Of a DNA stretch of 64,000 nt, positions 1 to 8,817 are shown piece by piece; positions within the stretch are counted from its first letter, which is position 1; each line of letters begins with the position of its first letter. The stretch covers positions 1 to 64,000 of the forward strand of contig NZ_SJPV01000002.1 of NCBI RefSeq assembly GCF_007860135.1, given 5' to 3'. The notes under the pieces were generated by a model. That model did no database searches and had not been told where the DNA came from. It saw nothing but the letters and a program-made list of their open reading frames with translations. The position numbers were made by a program, and so were the translations under genes. This DNA comes from Novipirellula artificiosorum (GTDB taxonomy: Bacteria; Planctomycetota; Planctomycetia; Pirellulales; Pirellulaceae).

Positions 1-1
1 G

Positions 2-121
2 AAAGCAAAAGTGGCATTGAGAAAATCGTACGGCTTCAAAACCGACGAAGTCTATGAAACTGTGCTATACCATGAACTCGGGAAACTTCCGGAGCATGAC
101 TTGGCCCACCAATTTTGTTAA
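2..121 (+). pseudogene. Transposase C-terminal remnant
   Basis: The second forward frame is open from the window edge to a TAA and encodes about 39 residues with the pattern RKSYGF-x7-ETVLYHELGKLPE. This resembles the extreme C-terminus of IS transposases, and my best guess is an ISL3-like family. Only the tail lies in the window, so the gene could be complete upstream, but its stop runs directly into the decayed gene that follows, as expected if an insertion broke that gene. The family assignment is from memory and weak. Confidence 0.4.
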
Positions 122-487
122 CGAGGCCCAAATCTGAACCTACGCATGTCGGTGCCGGAAATAGGAAACTTTACAACGGAATCGTGCTTCCCGAAGAGTG
201 GCCGCCGAAGAATATGAAGCATAATGATTACGATCCGATGCCGGTTCCTTATCTGGATTCTCCTCCGGAAGTGATCCCCATCGATCTCAGCAGACAGTAC
301 CAAACAGATGGTGCAATGGAAAAAAGGAAATAGCTTGGAAGCAATTGCCGGCCAGGATGTGAGATTTAAATTCTATATGACAAATGGAAAACTGTACTCA
401 TTCTGGGTAAGTGCTGACGAAAACGGCAAGAGCGGCGGTGCTATAGCAGCCGGCGGCCCCGGCTTCTCAGGAACATGGGATAAGTAA
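115..487 (+). pseudogene. Decayed secreted hydrolase-like protein, N- and C-terminal pieces joined
   Basis: Two pieces in different frames look like the two ends of one planctomycete secreted protein. The first (frame of 115) contains LYNGIVLPEEWPP and PVPYLDSPPEVIPIDLSRQ, a familiar N-terminal block usually followed by a long GH32/GH43-like catalytic region. The second (311-487, another frame) reads VQWKKGNSLEAIAGQ, then FKFYMTNGKLYSFWVS and ends GGPGFSGTWDK-stop, the usual C-terminal block of the same family. The middle of the gene, probably over 1 kb, is absent and the join is out of frame. No signal peptide remains. I read this as an internal deletion in a dead gene; the family name is a judgement from the end motifs. 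Confidence 0.55.
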
Positions 488-565
488 GAGTCGCAGGTCG
501 GGACTTTGTCCCCTAAGTAATTGCGCCGATTCAATGCTCTTCACTCATCAAGGATGTCGACCGGA

Positions 566-636
566 GCGTGACGTTAAGCTGAGGAGCGAAATAGGCCTGG
601 AACGGTTTCAGGCCCAGCCCAAATGGGAAAACCCAG
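566..636 (+). repeat. 71-bp direct repeat, copy 1
   Basis: This copy matches 2911-2981 at 65 of 71 positions. Its distal part contains the annotated ATG of the first sulfatase (623). Read in the frame V-K-L-R-S-E-I-G-L-E-R-F-Q-A-Q-P-K-W-E, the four internal differences between the copies are all silent third-position changes, so the repeat looks like former coding sequence. It carries no recognisable domain. Confidence 0.8.
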
Positions 637-2485
637 AAGAAAGACCGAAATAGTGAAGAACGCAACTCTGGCCATATTCGTTGCCCTGTCCGCTGGTGCC
701 GTGTATGCCACGGATGCGGAGCGGCCGAATATTCTCTGGCTTACCAGTGAAGACAACAGTGCCGAGTGGCTCGGGTGCTACGGCAATGTTCTGGCCAAGA
801 CGCCCCATATCAACCAGCTCGCGCGCGAGGGGTTTCGTTACACCAACGTCTTTGCGAACATCCCCGTCTGCTCACCCACGCGTGGCTCCTGGATCACGGG
901 CGTTCACGCATTGTCGCTAGGCATCCAGCCCATGCGTAGCAGCAACGAGATCCCACACGACCGGATCCCCTACTATCCCGACCTGCTCGCGGCACGCGGT
1001 TATTTTACCGGCAACTCGACGAAGACCGACTTCAACATCGGTGGGCGATCGGACGGCGATTGCTGGGATCACCAAGGCAAGGTTGCGTGGGAGAAGCTGC
1101 CGGAGCGCCAGCCGTTCTTCCAGGTCGTCAACTCCACAACCTCGCACGAGAGCCGCGCGCATGGGCAAGTCGAGAAGACTCGCTGCAATCCCGACGACGT
1201 CGTGGTGGCCAAATACCATCCCGACATCCCCCAAATCCGCAAGAACTACGCCAAGTACTACGACGCCGTCGAGAACATGGACAAGGAGATCGGGGCCTCG
1301 TTGGCGAAGCTCGAGGAACTGGGCCTTGCCGACAACACGATCGTGATCCACAACTCCGATCACGGCGGCGTCATGCCACGTAGCAAGCGGTTTCTGTTTA
1401 ACAACAGCATTCATTGCCCCCTGATTGTTCGGATTCCCGAACGGTACAAACACCTCTGGCCAGCCGAGAAGCCCGGCATGACGGTCGACCGACTGGTTGC
1501 CTTCATCGACATGCCCAAGACCTGGATGAGCCTGACCGGCGCGGAGATTCCCAGCCACATGCAAGGCACCATCTTCCTCGGCCCCGGCACGGAGCCTGAG
1601 GACGAGTTCAGCTTCGGGTACAGCGAACGGCAGGGCGATGTTCTGGATGACAGCCGGTCAGTTCGCGGCAAACGCTACTACTACATCAAGCGATACATGC
1701 CGTTCGTCCCCTGGGGGCAATTTGCCAGCTACACCTGGAAGATGGAAGCAACCCGAGCTTGGGAAGCACATCACAAGGCGGGACTGACCGACGAAATCAC
1801 CGGCCGCTTCTTCCTCCCCAAACCGCATTCCGAAGAACTGTACGACACGCAAACCGACCCCGACTGCATCCACAATCTGATCGACGATCCTCGGCATGCG
1901 GAGAGAATCACGCGAATGCGCGGCGCGCTGCGCTCGTGGCAGGAAGAGGTCCATGACTCGGGACTCTTGCCCGAGGAGGAGCGTGCCAAACGGGCGGCCG
2001 ACAATGGGGTGACGATCTACGACATGGTCCGAGACCCAAAGCTGTACGATCTTCCGGCCTATCTCGACGCCGCGGACCTGGCGATCGCCGGCGAAGCGCA
2101 GAACCTACCTCGTCTGGCCGAATTGCTGAAGCACGAGGATGCCGGTGTCCGTTACTGGGCCGTGACGGGCTGCCTGATCCTGCAAGACGAGGCCAAACCG
2201 ATAAGGGAGGAGATACTCGCGCTCGCCGATGACCAGTCGCACGAAGTCCGCGCCGTGGCAGCCTATCACCTGTTCCAAATCGGCGAGAAGGAACTCGCCC
2301 TCCTGTGGCTCGGGCGTCTCCTGGAGAGCCAGACCTATGCGTCGATGAAGACGCTCAGCGTGATCTACTGGATCGGCGAGGAGGCCCGGCCGCTGCTTCC
2401 GGCGATTGAGAAACTCAAGCCGGAAGGTAAGTACACGGTGCAGCGCCAAGCCGTCGTCCTGGATCGGTTCGCGGGCAAGAGGTAG
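623..2485 (+). CDS. Secreted sulfatase with C-terminal HEAT-like repeats
   Basis: This is a type I, formylglycine-dependent sulfatase expected to remove sulfate esters from polysaccharide in the periplasm or outside the cell. An N-terminal signal peptide ends near VYA (residue 29). The metal-binding start of the fold is RPNILWLTSEDN, and the C-x-P-x-R maturation motif is C83-S-P-T-R87. A later HNSDHGG segment supplies metal ligands. The last 110 residues or so (LPRLAELLKHEDAGVRYWA onward) form HEAT/PBS-lyase-like helices, an extension beyond the usual sulfatase length. The ATG at 623 lies inside a duplicated 71-bp sequence. The GTG at 653 (residue 11) would give a more standard signal peptide and may be the true start. 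It is the first of three sulfatase genes on this strand. Confidence 0.92.
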   Translation: MGKPRRKTEIVKNATLAIFVALSAGAVYATDAERPNILWLTSEDNSAEWLGCYGNVLAKTPHINQLAREGFRYTNVFANIPVCSPTRGSWITGVHALSLGIQPMRSSNEIPHDRIPYYPDLLAARGYFTGNSTKTDFNIGGRSDGDCWDHQGKVAWEKLPERQPFFQVVNSTTSHESRAHGQVEKTRCNPDDVVVAKYHPDIPQIRKNYAKYYDAVENMDKEIGASLAKLEELGLADNTIVIHNSDHGGVMPRSKRFLFNNSIHCPLIVRIPERYKHLWPAEKPGMTVDRLVAFIDMPKTWMSLTGAEIPSHMQGTIFLGPGTEPEDEFSFGYSERQGDVLDDSRSVRGKRYYYIKRYMPFVPWGQFASYTWKMEATRAWEAHHKAGLTDEITGRFFLPKPHSEELYDTQTDPDCIHNLIDDPRHAERITRMRGALRSWQEEVHDSGLLPEEERAKRAADNGVTIYDMVRDPKLYDLPAYLDAADLAIAGEAQNLPRLAELLKHEDAGVRYWAVTGCLILQDEAKPIREEILALADDQSHEVRAVAAYHLFQIGEKELALLWLGRLLESQTYASMKTLSVIYWIGEEARPLLPAIEKLKPEGKYTVQRQAVVLDRFAGKR

Positions 2486-2502
2486 CTCCGCGTCACTCGC
2501 TA

Positions 2503-2706
2503 AAGGCACGCAAGCAAGACGGGTGGAACCGTGTCACCATTGAAGCCAAGGGCAACACCATGAAAACATGGGTCAACGGTATAACCGCCGCACATTTGGT
2601 CAACGACGAATATACACAAGGTCTATTCGGTCTTCATATTCACGCCGGCCCGAGTGGCACCATCCTCTTCCGTAACAACAAGGTCAAGGAGCTCACGCCA
2701 AATTGA
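2503..2706 (+). pseudogene. DUF1080 (3-keto-disaccharide hydrolase) C-terminal remnant
   Basis: One open frame reads GWNRVTIEAKGNTMKTWVNG, then a segment ending in GTILFRNNKVKEL, and stops at a TGA at 2704. This is the classic C-terminal half of the DUF1080 concanavalin-like fold, common in secreted planctomycete carbohydrate enzymes. There is no start codon, signal peptide or N-terminal half, and the frame runs back only into the end of the sulfatase gene. I therefore call it a fragment left by rearrangement rather than a functional gene. Confidence 0.6.
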
Positions 2707-2732
2707 AACGTAAATAGAACAAAAGTTAAGGA

Positions 2733-2890
2733 ATGATCAAAAACAAGCCAACACATCGAATTCTGACCGCCTGCATTGCCAAGCGCGAGGGAAGCCCATT
2801 TTCCTCTATCTGCCGACCAACACACCGCACGTCCCGAACCAGGTGGCCGGCAACTATTCAAAGCCGAATAAAGGAAAACTCCAGAAGAAT
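2733..2890 (+). pseudogene. Sulfatase internal remnant with frameshift
   Basis: From 2795 one frame reads PIFLYLPTNTPHVPNQVAGN followed by YSKPNKGK, a block characteristic of the central part of type I sulfatases (the FFLYLPTNTPH region). Just upstream the matching residues (IAKREG) continue in the frame of 2733, so about one base has been lost near 2792. No catalytic motif or C-terminus remains. It sits directly before the second 71-bp repeat, between two intact sulfatase genes, and is probably debris from a former sulfatase copy. Confidence 0.6.
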
Positions 2891-2910
2891 AGCCAAGCGT
2901 TTTGTTGCGG

Positions 2911-2981
2911 GCGTGGCGTTAAGCTGAGGAGTGAAATAGGCCTGGAGCGGTTTCAGGCTCAACCCAAATGGGAAATCCCAG
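2911..2981 (+). repeat. 71-bp direct repeat, copy 2
   Basis: Copy 2 of the sequence at 566-636. It ends 18 bases before the ATG of the second sulfatase. The ATG inside this copy opens only a dozen codons, which weakens the case that the equivalent ATG at 623 is the real start of the first sulfatase. Confidence 0.8.
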
Positions 2982-2999
2982 TTCCAGGAACTTTATCTC

Positions 3000-4430
3000 A
3001 TGAGAACGATTTTACTTATGGTGGTCCTGTTTGCCTCTTCAGTGAGTGCCGCGGACAAACCCAACGTCCTGTTCGTGATGTCCGACCAGCACAACGCCCA
3101 TTTCATGGGCGTTGCCGGCCATGCGGCGGTTAAGACCCCGACTCTCGATGCGATGGCCAAGGACGGCACGTATTTCCCCAACGCTTTCTGTCAGACTGCG
3201 CAGTGCTGTCCGGCACGGTACACGCTCTTCACCGGTCGTTACGCGCGAAGTCATGGCTGCCGCTGGAACGGGGTCAAGGAACCGCTTCTAGAAACCACCA
3301 TTGCCGAGGTTCTCAAGCAGCAGGGCTACGCTACCGCGACCTTCGGCAAACATCACATGCAACACAGCCCGACCGAACACGGTTTTGATGTTGTCGTGAA
3401 CATGGATCAGTACACGGACTTCATGAAACAGGAGAAGATGAAGTCCTGGCTTCAGCAGGTCGACCAGAATAGAGGGCACCCCTTGAAAGCCGTGGGCCGT
3501 ACGAAGGTGGATAACGACCATCATCCGGCTGGGTTCTGGACCAACAATGCGATGGACTTCATCCAAAAGAACGCGAACAAGCCGTTCTGTATCTGGCTCT
3601 CCTACTACGGCCCGCACACTCCGATCGTCTGCTCCAATCCCTGGGCCGATATGTACAAGGCGTCGGACATGCAACTGCCGCCCAACCACGGCAGTCGGAT
3701 CAACGACGCGCCGCCACTGTACGGCGAGGGGCAGAATCGGTTCCGTGACATGACCGACTTGCATCACCAACAGGCTCTGGCCGCCTATGCCGGCTACGTG
3801 AGCCAGATCGATGCCAACATTGGCCGCGTGTTGGACCTACTGAAGGAACTCAAGCTTGAAAAGAACACCATCGTCGTCTACACGGCTGACCACGGAGAGT
3901 ACGCATCGGAACACAGTATGTGGACCAAGCCGACCATGAATCTCGATGCTGTGGTGCGGGTGCCGATGATCGTCAAGTTCCCCGGCGTCGTTCCCCGGGG
4001 CAATGTGAGGCAGGAACTGGTCGGATCCATCGACCTGATGCCGACGCTGCTTGATCTTGCTGGTGTTGATATTCCCAAGCAGGTTCAGGGAGTGAGCATG
4101 GTGCCGCTCTTCGCCGACAATCCGGAATCATGGCGCAACGTGATTTTCTCTGAAATCGGCTACCCCGGCAAACCGCGCGGCGGTCGCAATGTCATGGCTC
4201 GCACGCACACGCACAAATACGTCCATTACGAGAACGGCGGCGAACCGATGGAAGCGCTCTTTGATCTGCAGGCGGATCCGTGGGAGACTCACAACGTGCT
4301 GGCAGACGCAGCTTACACTGAAACGCTTGCCGAGCTTCGCTCCGCCTTCCAGGCCTGGGAAAGCACGACCGAGCGAGCGCCCATGTATCCGGTGGAGCCC
4401 CAAACCAAGCACCTGCGAAAAGCCAAGTAA
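3000..4430 (+). CDS. Secreted sulfatase
   Basis: Formylglycine-dependent sulfatase of 476 residues, the usual size. It has a short signal peptide (MRTILLMVVLFASSVSA), the opening metal site NVLFVMSDQH and the maturation motif C69-C-P-A-R73. Further family motifs are GKHHM, YYGPHTPI and YTADHGEYASEH, and the C-terminus ends in the LFDLQADPWETHN block. The M-S-D-Q-H start and SEH segment resemble choline-sulfatase and arylsulfatase subfamilies, but the substrate cannot be read from the sequence. AGGAA lies 8 bases before the ATG. It is followed 58 bases later by another sulfatase, so co-transcription is likely. Confidence 0.93.
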   Translation: MRTILLMVVLFASSVSAADKPNVLFVMSDQHNAHFMGVAGHAAVKTPTLDAMAKDGTYFPNAFCQTAQCCPARYTLFTGRYARSHGCRWNGVKEPLLETTIAEVLKQQGYATATFGKHHMQHSPTEHGFDVVVNMDQYTDFMKQEKMKSWLQQVDQNRGHPLKAVGRTKVDNDHHPAGFWTNNAMDFIQKNANKPFCIWLSYYGPHTPIVCSNPWADMYKASDMQLPPNHGSRINDAPPLYGEGQNRFRDMTDLHHQQALAAYAGYVSQIDANIGRVLDLLKELKLEKNTIVVYTADHGEYASEHSMWTKPTMNLDAVVRVPMIVKFPGVVPRGNVRQELVGSIDLMPTLLDLAGVDIPKQVQGVSMVPLFADNPESWRNVIFSEIGYPGKPRGGRNVMARTHTHKYVHYENGGEPMEALFDLQADPWETHNVLADAAYTETLAELRSAFQAWESTTERAPMYPVEPQTKHLRKAK

Positions 4431-4488
4431 GACGGCAAAAACTGTTCGTATTAAAAACTGCAAAGAGATCAACAAAGGTAGATAGAAT

Positions 4489-5958
4489 ATGCTGAAATTT
4501 TCATCACTACTTGCCCTCATAGGCTGTGTAATGTCCTCACCTGTGTCGGCAACAGAAGAGAGCCGCCCCAATATCCTCTTCATTTTGGTGGATGACCTTG
4601 GGTATGCAGACCTGGGCTGTCAGGGCAGCAAGGAGATCCGCACGCCTCACATCGACGCTCTTGCAGCTTCAGGCCTTCGCTTCACCGATGCTTATGTCAC
4701 CGCTCCTCAATGTGGGCCGTCGCGAGCCGGTATCATGACCGGTGTTCACCAGGCCCGTTTCGGGTATGTGGATAACGAAGATAACCACGGCCTTCCCGAC
4801 CAGCACATTCTTCCCCTCATGCCCGAGTACCTCAAGCAGGCGGGGTACCGGACCGGTTTGGTCGGGAAGTGGCACCTCGGTCAGGGCACGGAATCCATGT
4901 TGAGCAACACGGAGCGAGACGAATACCGCAAGGTCAGGAAAGTGGATGCTTTCTCGCAAGAGCGTGTGGAGGCCGCCAAACCCTGGAAACGAGGGTTCGA
5001 TGAAGGGCTGTTTTTCGTCGGTGGCGGCGGCAACTACTTCCCCTTCCGCTCAAAAGCGTCGAATGCTTCTGGCTCCAAGTACTTCACGTTCAACGGCCCT
5101 AATCAGAAACCTGAACCGTTTAGGCGTGAAGCCAATGCATTCAAGACGGATGTCCTTACCGACGCGGCGATCGACTTCATCGGTAGTAAGGATAAGAATC
5201 CTTGGTTTCTTTATCTTTCCTACACCGCACCTCACACACCACTGGATGCCAAGCCAAAGGACATTGCGGCCAACAATCACATCAAGGATCCGAAACGGCG
5301 TACCTATGCCGGGATGATGACGTGCCTGGATTACAACATTGGGCGGCTACTCGATCAGCTTGATCAGCAGGGCGCTCGCAAAAACACCCTAGTGGTCTTT
5401 CTCAGCGACAATGGCGGGCCAACAGGCCCGAACACCTCTCGCAACGATCCGTTTTCCGGCGTGAAAGGCGATGTCTATGAAGGGGGCATCCGGGTGCCGA
5501 TGATTGCATCCTGGCCCGGTACACTTGCAAAGGGCAAGGTCGTCTCAGACCCTGTCATCTCCCTTGACCTCCTTCCGACGTTTACGGCAGTGGCTGGCAG
5601 GAAGGCGCAGCATCCCCTTCTGGAAGGGAAGAACCTTCTGCCCTGGCTCACCGGCAAGACCGAATGCCCGGGCGACGAGTTCTATTGGTCCTGGCGTGGG
5701 AACTTCAACGCCGTGCGCATGGGAACGCTGAAAGAGATCCGAAATGGAAAGCCTGTCAAAGCCGTCGATGGCACAGCCATCCCCGCTCACAATTTTGTCG
5801 ACCTTGCGACCAACCCCAGGGAGTTGGCGGGTGAACATGCGCTGAACGATGAGGACAAGAAAACGCGATTATCAACCGCCCTCGACGCATGGCTCAGTTC
5901 GGTGAAAGAAGATGCGGGCAAACTGACCCCGAACAGCAGAACTTCAACTAGAATGTGA
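4489..5958 (+). CDS. Secreted arylsulfatase
   Basis: Type I sulfatase of 489 residues with a signal peptide (cleavage near VSA, residue 21), the fold-opening motif PNILFILVDDLGYADLGCQG and the maturation motif C75-G-P-S-R79. GKWHLG, YTAPHTPLDAKP and VFLSDNGG follow at the expected spacing. It belongs to the arylsulfatase A/B-like group, and is clearly distinct from the two upstream sulfatases, so the three probably act on different sulfate positions. AAAGG precedes the ATG. The next gene, a rhamnosidase-like enzyme, begins 86 bases downstream on the same strand. Confidence 0.94.
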   Translation: MLKFSSLLALIGCVMSSPVSATEESRPNILFILVDDLGYADLGCQGSKEIRTPHIDALAASGLRFTDAYVTAPQCGPSRAGIMTGVHQARFGYVDNEDNHGLPDQHILPLMPEYLKQAGYRTGLVGKWHLGQGTESMLSNTERDEYRKVRKVDAFSQERVEAAKPWKRGFDEGLFFVGGGGNYFPFRSKASNASGSKYFTFNGPNQKPEPFRREANAFKTDVLTDAAIDFIGSKDKNPWFLYLSYTAPHTPLDAKPKDIAANNHIKDPKRRTYAGMMTCLDYNIGRLLDQLDQQGARKNTLVVFLSDNGGPTGPNTSRNDPFSGVKGDVYEGGIRVPMIASWPGTLAKGKVVSDPVISLDLLPTFTAVAGRKAQHPLLEGKNLLPWLTGKTECPGDEFYWSWRGNFNAVRMGTLKEIRNGKPVKAVDGTAIPAHNFVDLATNPRELAGEHALNDEDKKTRLSTALDAWLSSVKEDAGKLTPNSRTSTRM

Positions 5959-6043
5959 GCGTCCCCGCAACTTAGATCGCATTTACCAGTAAGAAGAATT
6001 CGATGCCAGTGGCACCTGAAAAACACATCAACAAAGAAAGAGC

Positions 6044-8410
6044 ATGAAAAGATTTCTCAGCTTGATAGTGGCATTACTCTTAACCTCATCGAGCGCACCG
6101 GATCACTGCGCTGCGGCGACCTTTATCGAGGCTGCGTCGTGTTGGCCGGACACAGGCGGAGATGACCTCAACCGGCGGGTCGGTTTTCGTGTCGCCCTCC
6201 AGCGGCTTCCACCCGGCAGCGTTCTGCGGATCGCCACCTCTGGACTCTATCGCGCCAGCGTTGATGGGCAATTTGTCGGCCACGGCCCCGCTCGTGCCGG
6301 ACACGGACATTTTCGCATCGACGAATGGTCATTGGACTCCAGTGCAAGCTCCGGTACGTCAGTCGTGGCCATCGAGGTGGCGGCCAGCACGGCGCGTAGC
6401 TTCTACATGGTCAAGCAGCAGCCCTTTCTGCAAGCCGAGGTCGTGTGCGACGGCAAAGTGCTTGCCGCGACCCCGGGCTTCCAGGCCATTGACCTGCATC
6501 CGGTGGTGGTGCGCAAGGTGCCACGCTACAGCTATCAACGGACGTTTACCGAGGTGTTCCAGCCGACACCGGGATGGAACGCCGCGTGGCGCTCGGTGGC
6601 AGAATGGGACGGACCGGTGATGAAGCTGGCCCAGACGCCCTCTTTCCCCCTCGCAGAGCGCGGCGTGCCATATCCAAAGTTCAAGGTGATTGATTCCACG
6701 TCCGTTGCCAGTGGAACCTTTCGCGTGCTTCCCAAGCCGCCGAAACGCCGTTACTACGGGTTCCATCCAGAGAACTTTGGCGACTTTCCTCAGCAGGAGC
6801 TTCAGGCACGTCCCGATCTGATGATGAGTTCACTGCAACCAACGTCGCTCGATCCCGGACCGACCGGAGACTTGATTCAACCGGGAACATTTCACCTCCA
6901 TGACTTTGGAAAAAATCTCTCCGGCTTTCTCGGCTTTCGACTGCGCGCCGAGCGACCCGCCAAGCTGCTGGTCACGTTCGACGAATTGCGCACCGGTCCG
7001 AAAGAGACCGTCGATCCGCACCGCATGAAGTGCGTCAACGCCATCCTCATCGAACTGCCCGCAGGAACCTATACGATCGAAACGATTGAACCCTACACGC
7101 TTCGTTACCTGCAACTCCATGCACTCGACGGAGCCGTTACTCTCGAAGGTAACTATCTCCGTGAATTGGCCCATCCCCACGCCGGCCGCGCCACCTTCGC
7201 GTCCTCTGATCCACGTCTCGATAGGATCTTCACAGCGGCAGGCCAGACTTTCCGACAAAACGCCACGGACATCTTCATGGACTGCCCAAGCCGCGAAAGA
7301 GCTGGCTGGCTTTGCGATTCGTTTTTTACTGCTCGAGTTGAGGCGAACCTCACTGGCGCCATGGCCGTCGAACGAAACTTCCTCGAGAACTATGCGCAGC
7401 CAGCGAAGTTCCCAGGCCTCGTCTCCGGTATGCTACCGATGTGCTACCCAATGGATCCTAACGAGGGCCGTTACATTCCGAACTGGGCCATGTGGTTTGT
7501 TTTACAGCTAGAGGAGTACGAAGCCCGTACCGGCGACCGCGCACTTGTCGATCAGCTTCGCCCGAAGGTTGAGGCGTTGTTTGACTTCTTTAAGCGGTTC
7601 GAAAACTCGGACGGCCTGCTTGAAAATCTCGAAGAGTGGGTCTTTGTCGAATGGTCTGAGGCGAACAATCTGGTGCAGGATGTCAATTACCCGTCCAACA
7701 TGCTTTATGCTGCTGCGCTCGATTCCGCGTCGAAGCTCTTTGGTCGTGAGGATTGGCGGGTGAAAGCCGATGCCCTTCGCTCAACGATCAACGATCAAGC
7801 CTTTGACGGAACCTTCTATCGCGACCATGCCGTGCGGCGGCCTGATGGCGAGCTCGACATTCGCCCCGATCGTACAGAAGTCTGCCAGTACTACGCATTT
7901 TTCTTTCTCGTCGCCACGCCTGAGAGCCGACCCAAGCTCTGGAGGACGCTGGTCGAAGAGTTTGGTCCACATCGGCGCGAGACCAAGGCCCACCCGGAGA
8001 TCTATCCCTGCAACCAGCTCCCCGGAAACATGCTGCGTATCGAAATCCTTTCGCGCGAGCGTGAAACGGCCAGCATCTATGACGAAGCGATCGGCTATTG
8101 GCACAGCATGGCCATGACGACAGGGACTCTCTGGGAACACGATCAGCCGACTGCCTCATGCAACCACGGCTTTGCCTCGCATGCCGCAGTGGTGCTTTAC
8201 CGAGACATCTTGGGCATTCGGTCCATTGATTACCAAGAGAAAAGCATCGTCTTTTTCCTGCCCGACAATCCGCTTCGCCATTGTCGCGGTTCGTTGCCGA
8301 CCCCCGACGGTGACATCATCGTCGAGTGGAACCGCGATGGTGGCGACCCCAAGATTGCCCTGCCTCCTGGCTGGAGCGACCAGTTGCCGGGTGGGAATTA
8401 CACCCACTGA
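6044..8410 (+). CDS. Secreted alpha-L-rhamnosidase-like glycoside hydrolase (GH78)
   Basis: A 788-residue secreted enzyme. After a signal peptide (MKRFLSLIVALLLTSSSA), the N-terminal beta-sandwich part includes GLYRASVDGQFVGHGPARAG, typical of the GH78 N-domain. The catalytic six-hairpin barrel begins around residue 380, with the family block DIFMDCPSRERAGWLCD providing the acidic residues. WVFVEWSEANN and LWEHDQP lie further on, and a small C-terminal beta domain closes the protein. GH78 enzymes release terminal L-rhamnose, and in this sulfatase cluster the target is probably a sulfated rhamnose-containing polysaccharide. AAAGAAAGAG before the ATG serves as ribosome binding site. The exact linkage is unknown. 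Confidence 0.85.
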   Translation: MKRFLSLIVALLLTSSSAPDHCAAATFIEAASCWPDTGGDDLNRRVGFRVALQRLPPGSVLRIATSGLYRASVDGQFVGHGPARAGHGHFRIDEWSLDSSASSGTSVVAIEVAASTARSFYMVKQQPFLQAEVVCDGKVLAATPGFQAIDLHPVVVRKVPRYSYQRTFTEVFQPTPGWNAAWRSVAEWDGPVMKLAQTPSFPLAERGVPYPKFKVIDSTSVASGTFRVLPKPPKRRYYGFHPENFGDFPQQELQARPDLMMSSLQPTSLDPGPTGDLIQPGTFHLHDFGKNLSGFLGFRLRAERPAKLLVTFDELRTGPKETVDPHRMKCVNAILIELPAGTYTIETIEPYTLRYLQLHALDGAVTLEGNYLRELAHPHAGRATFASSDPRLDRIFTAAGQTFRQNATDIFMDCPSRERAGWLCDSFFTARVEANLTGAMAVERNFLENYAQPAKFPGLVSGMLPMCYPMDPNEGRYIPNWAMWFVLQLEEYEARTGDRALVDQLRPKVEALFDFFKRFENSDGLLENLEEWVFVEWSEANNLVQDVNYPSNMLYAAALDSASKLFGREDWRVKADALRSTINDQAFDGTFYRDHAVRRPDGELDIRPDRTEVCQYYAFFFLVATPESRPKLWRTLVEEFGPHRRETKAHPEIYPCNQLPGNMLRIEILSRERETASIYDEAIGYWHSMAMTTGTLWEHDQPTASCNHGFASHAAVVLYRDILGIRSIDYQEKSIVFFLPDNPLRHCRGSLPTPDGDIIVEWNRDGGDPKIALPPGWSDQLPGGNYTH

Positions 8411-8817
8411 AAACCGCCGTCTTTTACGTCGCACTGAATAATCCGGGCTAGCAGTGCTGAAAAAAGGGCACTGCCAGGGTACCATGCACCTCTATTTCCT
8501 CGGCCACAGAATCAACACCAATCAGCGAAACCGTGTTGCCTTGACTGATGATGGCGTGGGCGACGTGCGTACCGGATGGGGCTGGATCAGCTGTATTGCG
8601 ACGTCATCCCGGATCGCTTCCAAGGATTCACCGGCGTACCCGCCATCTTGGAACGGACGGGCGAATCACCGATCCCCATGAAGGCACGCGAGGAGAATAG
8701 AATAATTCGATCAGCGGCAAACTCCAGATTCAGCTGAGGCAATGCACTTCCCTGACCCTGGAAATACGAAGACGTCGCCCGCAGCGGTTCACTCAACATC
8801 GAACACCAGAGCAAAAC
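8411..8817. other. Gene-free interval, possible gene debris
   Basis: About 400 bases separate the convergent rhamnosidase-like and GH71/99-like genes. No conserved reading frame was recognised. The forward frame near 8578 (MGLDQLYCDVIPDRF) is short and ends after about 50 residues. The interval contains one arm of an imperfect inverted repeat (8692-8741). Confidence 0.5.
8692..8741. repeat. Inverted repeat arm A flanking the GH71/99-like gene
   Basis: The reverse complement of this 50-base stretch matches 10675-10724 at about 41 of 50 positions. Together the arms bracket the GH71/99-like gene. On the minus strand it reads LPQLNLEFAADRIILF; the partner arm reads MPQLNLEFVFDRVSLL on the plus strand. 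Confidence 0.65.

Noticed and set aside
917-1564. 215-codon minus-strand frame opposite the first sulfatase
   Set aside because: The sulfatase on the plus strand is unmistakable, and the antisense frame shows no family motif.
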